A stretch of 8,086 nt of DNA from positions 1 through 8,086 of the forward strand of contig CANDCW010000097.1 of the NCBI GenBank assembly GCA_947383275.1, given 5' to 3'. Shown piece after piece: positions 5,623 through 8,086 of this stretch. A program made the position numbers and the translations under genes. The stretch comes from an uncultured Bacillota bacterium. GTDB taxonomy: Bacteria; Bacillota; Clostridia; Oscillospirales; Oscillospiraceae. The notes under the pieces are model-generated. The model had not been told where the DNA came from. It did no database searches and saw only the letters and a program-made list of their open reading frames with translations. Each line of letters begins with the position of its first letter. Position 1 is the first letter of the stretch.

Positions 5623-6336
5623 ATGGACTTATCCCAAACTGTAAAAGCCGTGCAGGACAGAATTGCCGCTGCCGCCATTGCCGCGGGGCGTGAACCGGCT
5701 TCCGTCGCCCTGTGCGCCGCCACTAAAGTGCAGACTGACGGCACCATCCGCGCCGCCATTGCCGCCGGCGTGCGCCTGTGCGGCGAAAACCGGGTGCAGG
5801 AGCTGGCCGCCCACCTGGAGGCGGACGCCTACGCCGGGGCGGAGGTCCACTTTATCGGCCACCTCCAAACCAACAAGGTCAGGCAGGTGGTGGGCAAGGT
5901 GTCCCTCATCCATTCGGTGGACTCAGAAAGGCTTCTCCAGGCCATCGACGGCCAGGCTGAACGGCTGGGCATCATTCAAGACATTCTCCTGGAGGTCAAT
6001 GTGGCCCGGGAGGAGAGCAAGGGAGGCGTCTTGCCTGAGAACCTGCCCGCACTGGCTGAGGCCGCGCTGAGCCGCCCCCACGTCCGGCTGCGGGGATTGA
6101 TGGCAATCCCGCCTATATCAACGGTTTCCGGGTCCAACCGAAAATATTTTGCCCAAATGCGCCAAATTCTTGTTGACATAATAGGGAAAATGTCGGATAA
6201 TTATAGTGTTATGGACTGTCTGTCTATGGGCATGAGCGGTGATTTCGAGGACGCCATCGCCGAGGGCGCCACCCTGGTTCGGGTGGGTACCGCCCTCTTC
6301 GGGCCCCGTCCCCCCATGACGGGCCCTGCCCGATGA
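5623..6336 (+). CDS. PLP homeostasis protein, YggS/PLPBP family (YlmE)
   Basis: Members of this family bind pyridoxal 5'-phosphate in an alanine-racemase-like barrel and keep PLP and amino-acid pools balanced; no enzyme activity is established. In Bacillota the gene (ylmE) is a usual neighbour of sepF. The 237-residue protein has the PLP lysine at K35 in CAATKV, GENRVQE (54-60), HFIGHLQTNK (76-85), HSVDS, EVNVAREESKGG (124-135), RGLMAIPP and the phosphate-binding end SMGMSGDFEDAIAEGATLVRVGTALFG split over 201-227. Start ATG 5623 has GAAGGAG five bases before it. Bases 6121-6240 are unusually AT-rich for this gene (about 42 % GC) and the protein there (about 167-200) departs from the common family pattern while the frame stays open. 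That stretch holds a strong promoter-like sequence. Confidence 0.95.
   Translation: MDLSQTVKAVQDRIAAAAIAAGREPASVALCAATKVQTDGTIRAAIAAGVRLCGENRVQELAAHLEADAYAGAEVHFIGHLQTNKVRQVVGKVSLIHSVDSERLLQAIDGQAERLGIIQDILLEVNVAREESKGGVLPENLPALAEAALSRPHVRLRGLMAIPPISTVSGSNRKYFAQMRQILVDIIGKMSDNYSVMDCLSMGMSGDFEDAIAEGATLVRVGTALFGPRPPMTGPAR
6173..6201 (+). promoter_or_regulatory. Near-consensus sigma-A-type promoter inside yggS
   Basis: TTGACA (6173-6178) is a perfect -35 box. GATAAT (6196-6201) matches five of six -10 bases, and the spacer is exactly 17 bases. It lies in an AT-rich pocket within a GC-rich gene. A start near 6208 would give a leader of about 160 bases before the sepF ATG at 6368. The likely role is separate transcription of sepF, the lipoprotein and divIVA. 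Confidence 0.6.
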
Positions 6337-6342
6337 TTTTTT
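6301..6342 (+). terminator. Possible weak terminator or attenuator at the yggS-sepF junction
   Basis: Two alternative hairpins overlap the yggS end. One pairs GGGCCCCGTC (6301-6310) with GACGGGCCC (6318-6326) with one bulged base. The other pairs CGGGC (6320-6324) with GCCCG (6328-6332) across a 3-base loop. A run of six T follows at 6337-6342. The four-base gap between the second stem and the T-run, and the short stem, make full termination doubtful. Because sepF starts 26 bases later, partial read-through control is the likelier role if any. Confidence 0.3.
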
Positions 6343-6367
6343 ATTTGGAGAAAAGAGGATTTTACGA

Positions 6368-6871
6368 ATGGGAATTTTTGACGAGTTCAAGCGCCTGGCC
6401 CACCCCTATGAGGATGAGGACGAAGACGACTATGATGACTTTGACGTCTCTCCCCGTCCGGTAGAGCGCCGGGAGCGGGCCGCTGACCGCGCCCCCCGGG
6501 ACAGCGGCTACGGCGGCGGCAGCTACAACAGCTACAGCGCCCCCTCCGCCGATGACGACCGCCGCTCCAACAAGGTGGTCAACATCCGGGCCGCCACTCA
6601 GCTCCAGGTGGTGCTGGTAAAGCCCGAGCGGTTTGAGGACGCCTCCTCCATCGCCGACCACCTTCGGGAAAAGCGCACGGTGGTCCTCAACCTGGAGTCT
6701 ACCAACGGTGAGATCGCCCGCCGGCTGCTGGACTTTTTGGCCGGCGTATCCTATGCCAACGAGGGCAAAATTAAGAAGGTGGCCATCTCCACTTACATCA
6801 TTACCCCCTACAATGTAGACATCCTGGGCGACCTGATTGACGAGCTGGAGAATAACGGTCTGTATTTCTAA
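6368..6871 (+). CDS. sepF: Cell division protein SepF
   Basis: SepF links FtsZ filaments to the membrane at the division septum of Gram-positive bacteria. The 167-residue protein starts with a short amphipathic helix, MGIFDEFKRLAHP (1-13), the family's membrane anchor, followed by an acidic run (YEDEDEDDYDDFD, 14-26) and a flexible Arg/Ser/Gly/Tyr-rich linker to about residue 67. The C-terminal SepF fold begins at KVVNIRA (69-75) and includes the FEDASSIADHLREKRTVVLN region, the RRLLDFLAGVSYANEGKI dimer-contact segment (118-135) and the ending ITPYNVDI (145-152). The start ATG 6368 has AAGAGG about nine bases upstream. It follows yggS by 31 bases, the standard order, and may also be read from the promoter inside yggS. 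Confidence 0.97.
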   Translation: MGIFDEFKRLAHPYEDEDEDDYDDFDVSPRPVERRERAADRAPRDSGYGGGSYNSYSAPSADDDRRSNKVVNIRAATQLQVVLVKPERFEDASSIADHLREKRTVVLNLESTNGEIARRLLDFLAGVSYANEGKIKKVAISTYIITPYNVDILGDLIDELENNGLYF

Positions 6872-6886
6872 AGAGGAATATCACAT

Positions 6887-7834
6887 ATGGGAAAGAATTT
6901 TCTCTGCCTCTCCCTTTTGACCGCCCTGCTGGCCGGGTGCGCCGCCGGGGAGAGTTCCTCACAGCCTGACCAGTCCGAACCCCCAGAGCAGCCTCCCGCC
7001 GTTTCAGAACCGGCAGCCGGCAAGCCCGCCGGGGAGGTCTTTGTGGACGATCCCGACTCCCCCTACCCTATGGTGGTGGAGCGCTGGCAGATGGACCTGG
7101 ACGGCGACGGAGCGGACGAGCTGGTGGAACTGCGGGCGGAGAAAGCCTACTCTGGAAACGAAATTGAGCCGGGCAAATGGTTTGAAATTACCGGCTACGG
7201 CCTGCACCCCTACACCGTTGTGGTGACCAGAGGGGAAACCGCCTATGAACTGCCTCTGGGCGGAGACGGCAATGGCGACCTGCCCTTGCATCCCTGGTAC
7301 TTCTCCCCGCAGGACTCGGAGTACACCGATACCTGCTGGACGAAGGACCGGGCAGGGAGCCCTATGCTGGCCCTGTGGTTCGACACCATATCCGCCGGGG
7401 GCGCGGGGCACAGCGATGTATATGCCGTGGCTTTCCAGGCCGGGGAGCCGGTCTCCCTGCCCGTCCCCGAGTACGGCATCCAAGCCACGCTGGACGAGGA
7501 GGCCATGACCTCCCAGGTCACCGTCCCGGAGACCGGCTACACCGAGACCCTGGACCTGATGGAATGGCTGGAAAACCAAACCAGGCGCAACCGGGAGCAC
7601 GGCCATGATGTTACATTTGAACCCCACTACAATGAGGATGGGAGTCTGAGCTGGCCTGAGGCCCCCGGCCACATCGACGGCTTCTGTAACGCGGAGCCGG
7701 CGGAGGAGGGCATCACCCTATATCAGTACCTCTATGGCTCCGCCCATGTAGACGGCATGGGTTTTCTGGTCACCACCCTGAGCTGGGAGGATGGGCAGGC
7801 CGTCGTGCTGGACCAGCATTTTGATTGGGATTAG
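6887..7834 (+). CDS. Predicted lipoprotein of unknown function with a DxDGDG motif
   Basis: The 315-residue protein begins with a short lipoprotein signal: MGKNFLCLSLLTALLAGC, lipobox L15-A-G-C18. It should be lipidated at C18 and tethered to the outer face of the membrane. Residues 19-55 are a low-complexity Ser/Pro/Glu/Gln spacer. Next comes DLDGDGADELVEL (70-82), which resembles the calcium-binding loops of FG-GAP/VCBS-type repeats, and a further GGDGNGDLP. The rest is a mixed beta-rich, acidic region with many aromatic residues; I do not recognise the family. Its place between sepF (15 bases upstream) and divIVA (32 bases downstream), on the same strand, suggests co-transcription but does not show a division role. 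Start ATG 6887 has AAGAGG ten bases before it. No frameshift or damage is seen. Confidence 0.85.
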   Translation: MGKNFLCLSLLTALLAGCAAGESSSQPDQSEPPEQPPAVSEPAAGKPAGEVFVDDPDSPYPMVVERWQMDLDGDGADELVELRAEKAYSGNEIEPGKWFEITGYGLHPYTVVVTRGETAYELPLGGDGNGDLPLHPWYFSPQDSEYTDTCWTKDRAGSPMLALWFDTISAGGAGHSDVYAVAFQAGEPVSLPVPEYGIQATLDEEAMTSQVTVPETGYTETLDLMEWLENQTRRNREHGHDVTFEPHYNEDGSLSWPEAPGHIDGFCNAEPAEEGITLYQYLYGSAHVDGMGFLVTTLSWEDGQAVVLDQHFDWD

Positions 7835-7866
7835 ACTTTTCAGATAAAGAGCAGGAGGAATGACTT

Positions 7867-8086
7867 ATGCTCACACCACAGGAGGTCTCCGACCGCGCCT
7901 TTCAGAAAGCGTCCTTCGGCGGCTATAATATGGCCCAGGTGGATGAATTCCTGGACATTCTTACGGGGGACTACTCCGCGCTGTTTAACGAAAACGCCGT
8001 GCTGAAAAACAAGATGAAGGTATTGGTGGATAAGGTGGAGGAGTACCGCTCCACCGAGGAGGCCATGCGCAAGGCCCTGCTGGCCG
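7867..8086 (+). CDS. DivIVA-family protein, N-terminal part (3' end outside window)
   Basis: The frame is open from ATG 7867 to the window edge (73 codons). It shows the N-terminal DivIVA domain: LTPQEVSDRAFQKASFGGYN followed by MAQVDEFLDIL and a heptad-like stretch YSALFNENAVLKNKMKVLVDKVEEY that begins the coiled coil. DivIVA proteins bind negatively curved membrane at poles and septa and recruit partners; GpsB is a shorter relative with a similar start. Which one this is cannot be settled without the C-terminus, though the distance from sepF favours DivIVA. AGGAGG (7853-7858), eight bases upstream, fixes the start. It closes the division gene group in this window. Confidence 0.9.
   Translation, partial: MLTPQEVSDRAFQKASFGGYNMAQVDEFLDILTGDYSALFNENAVLKNKMKVLVDKVEEYRSTEEAMRKALLA

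Noticed and set aside
7004..7672. 222-codon minus-strand open frame opposite the lipoprotein gene
   Set aside because: Composition is typical of an antisense shadow; the plus-strand frame has a lipobox, ribosome binding site and operon position.
7824..7851. Promoter-like TTGATT and GATAAA before divIVA
   Set aside because: Both boxes match only four of six bases; they overlap the lipoprotein end and give no usable support.

Overview
The window looks like chromosomal DNA of a high-GC Gram-positive anaerobe in the Clostridia, most likely the Oscillospiraceae (Flavonifractor/Lawsonibacter-like). This is inference. It rests on SepF plus DivIVA division genes, a mutS-mutL-miaA-hfq order, GGAGG-type ribosome binding sites and roughly 60-70 % GC in most genes. 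No rRNA, tRNA, CRISPR array or insertion sequence is visible, and no stretch over 300 bases lacks a gene.

Region 1 (1-3041), DNA repair: the 3' end of mutS, then a divergent pair of small genes, then complete mutL. The pair is a DUF6809-like 82-residue protein on the minus strand and an XRE-family helix-turn-helix regulator on the plus strand. It lies in a marked GC dip (about 40-53 % over 601-1020, counted by hand). The XRE stop codon sits at the mutL start, and mutL has no obvious ribosome binding site of its own. Just after mutL lies a headless remnant of a second XRE gene. Mismatch repair is thus interrupted by, and perhaps placed under, an acquired regulator. This is the most unusual part of the window.

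Region 2 (3080-4302), RNA modification and riboregulation: miaA (tRNA A37 dimethylallyltransferase) followed by hfq. A TATAAT box overlaps the miaA stop codon and a 7-bp hairpin lies in the hfq leader. The Hfq has the complete RRER arginine rim known from E. coli.

Region 3 (4325-8086), cell envelope and division: a membrane-anchored HlyD-like adaptor with no transporter beside it, the PLP-binding protein YggS, SepF, an unrecognised lipoprotein, and the 5' end of a DivIVA-family gene. This resembles the ylmE-sepF-ylmG-ylmH-divIVA cluster of Bacillota, but ylmG and ylmH are absent from this interval and a lipoprotein takes their place. A near-consensus promoter (TTGACA, 17-bp spacer, GATAAT) sits inside yggS and probably gives sepF and the genes beyond it their own transcription start. 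All genes except the small DUF6809-like one are on the plus strand with short gaps, so mutL-to-divIVA may be read as one or a few overlapping operons.
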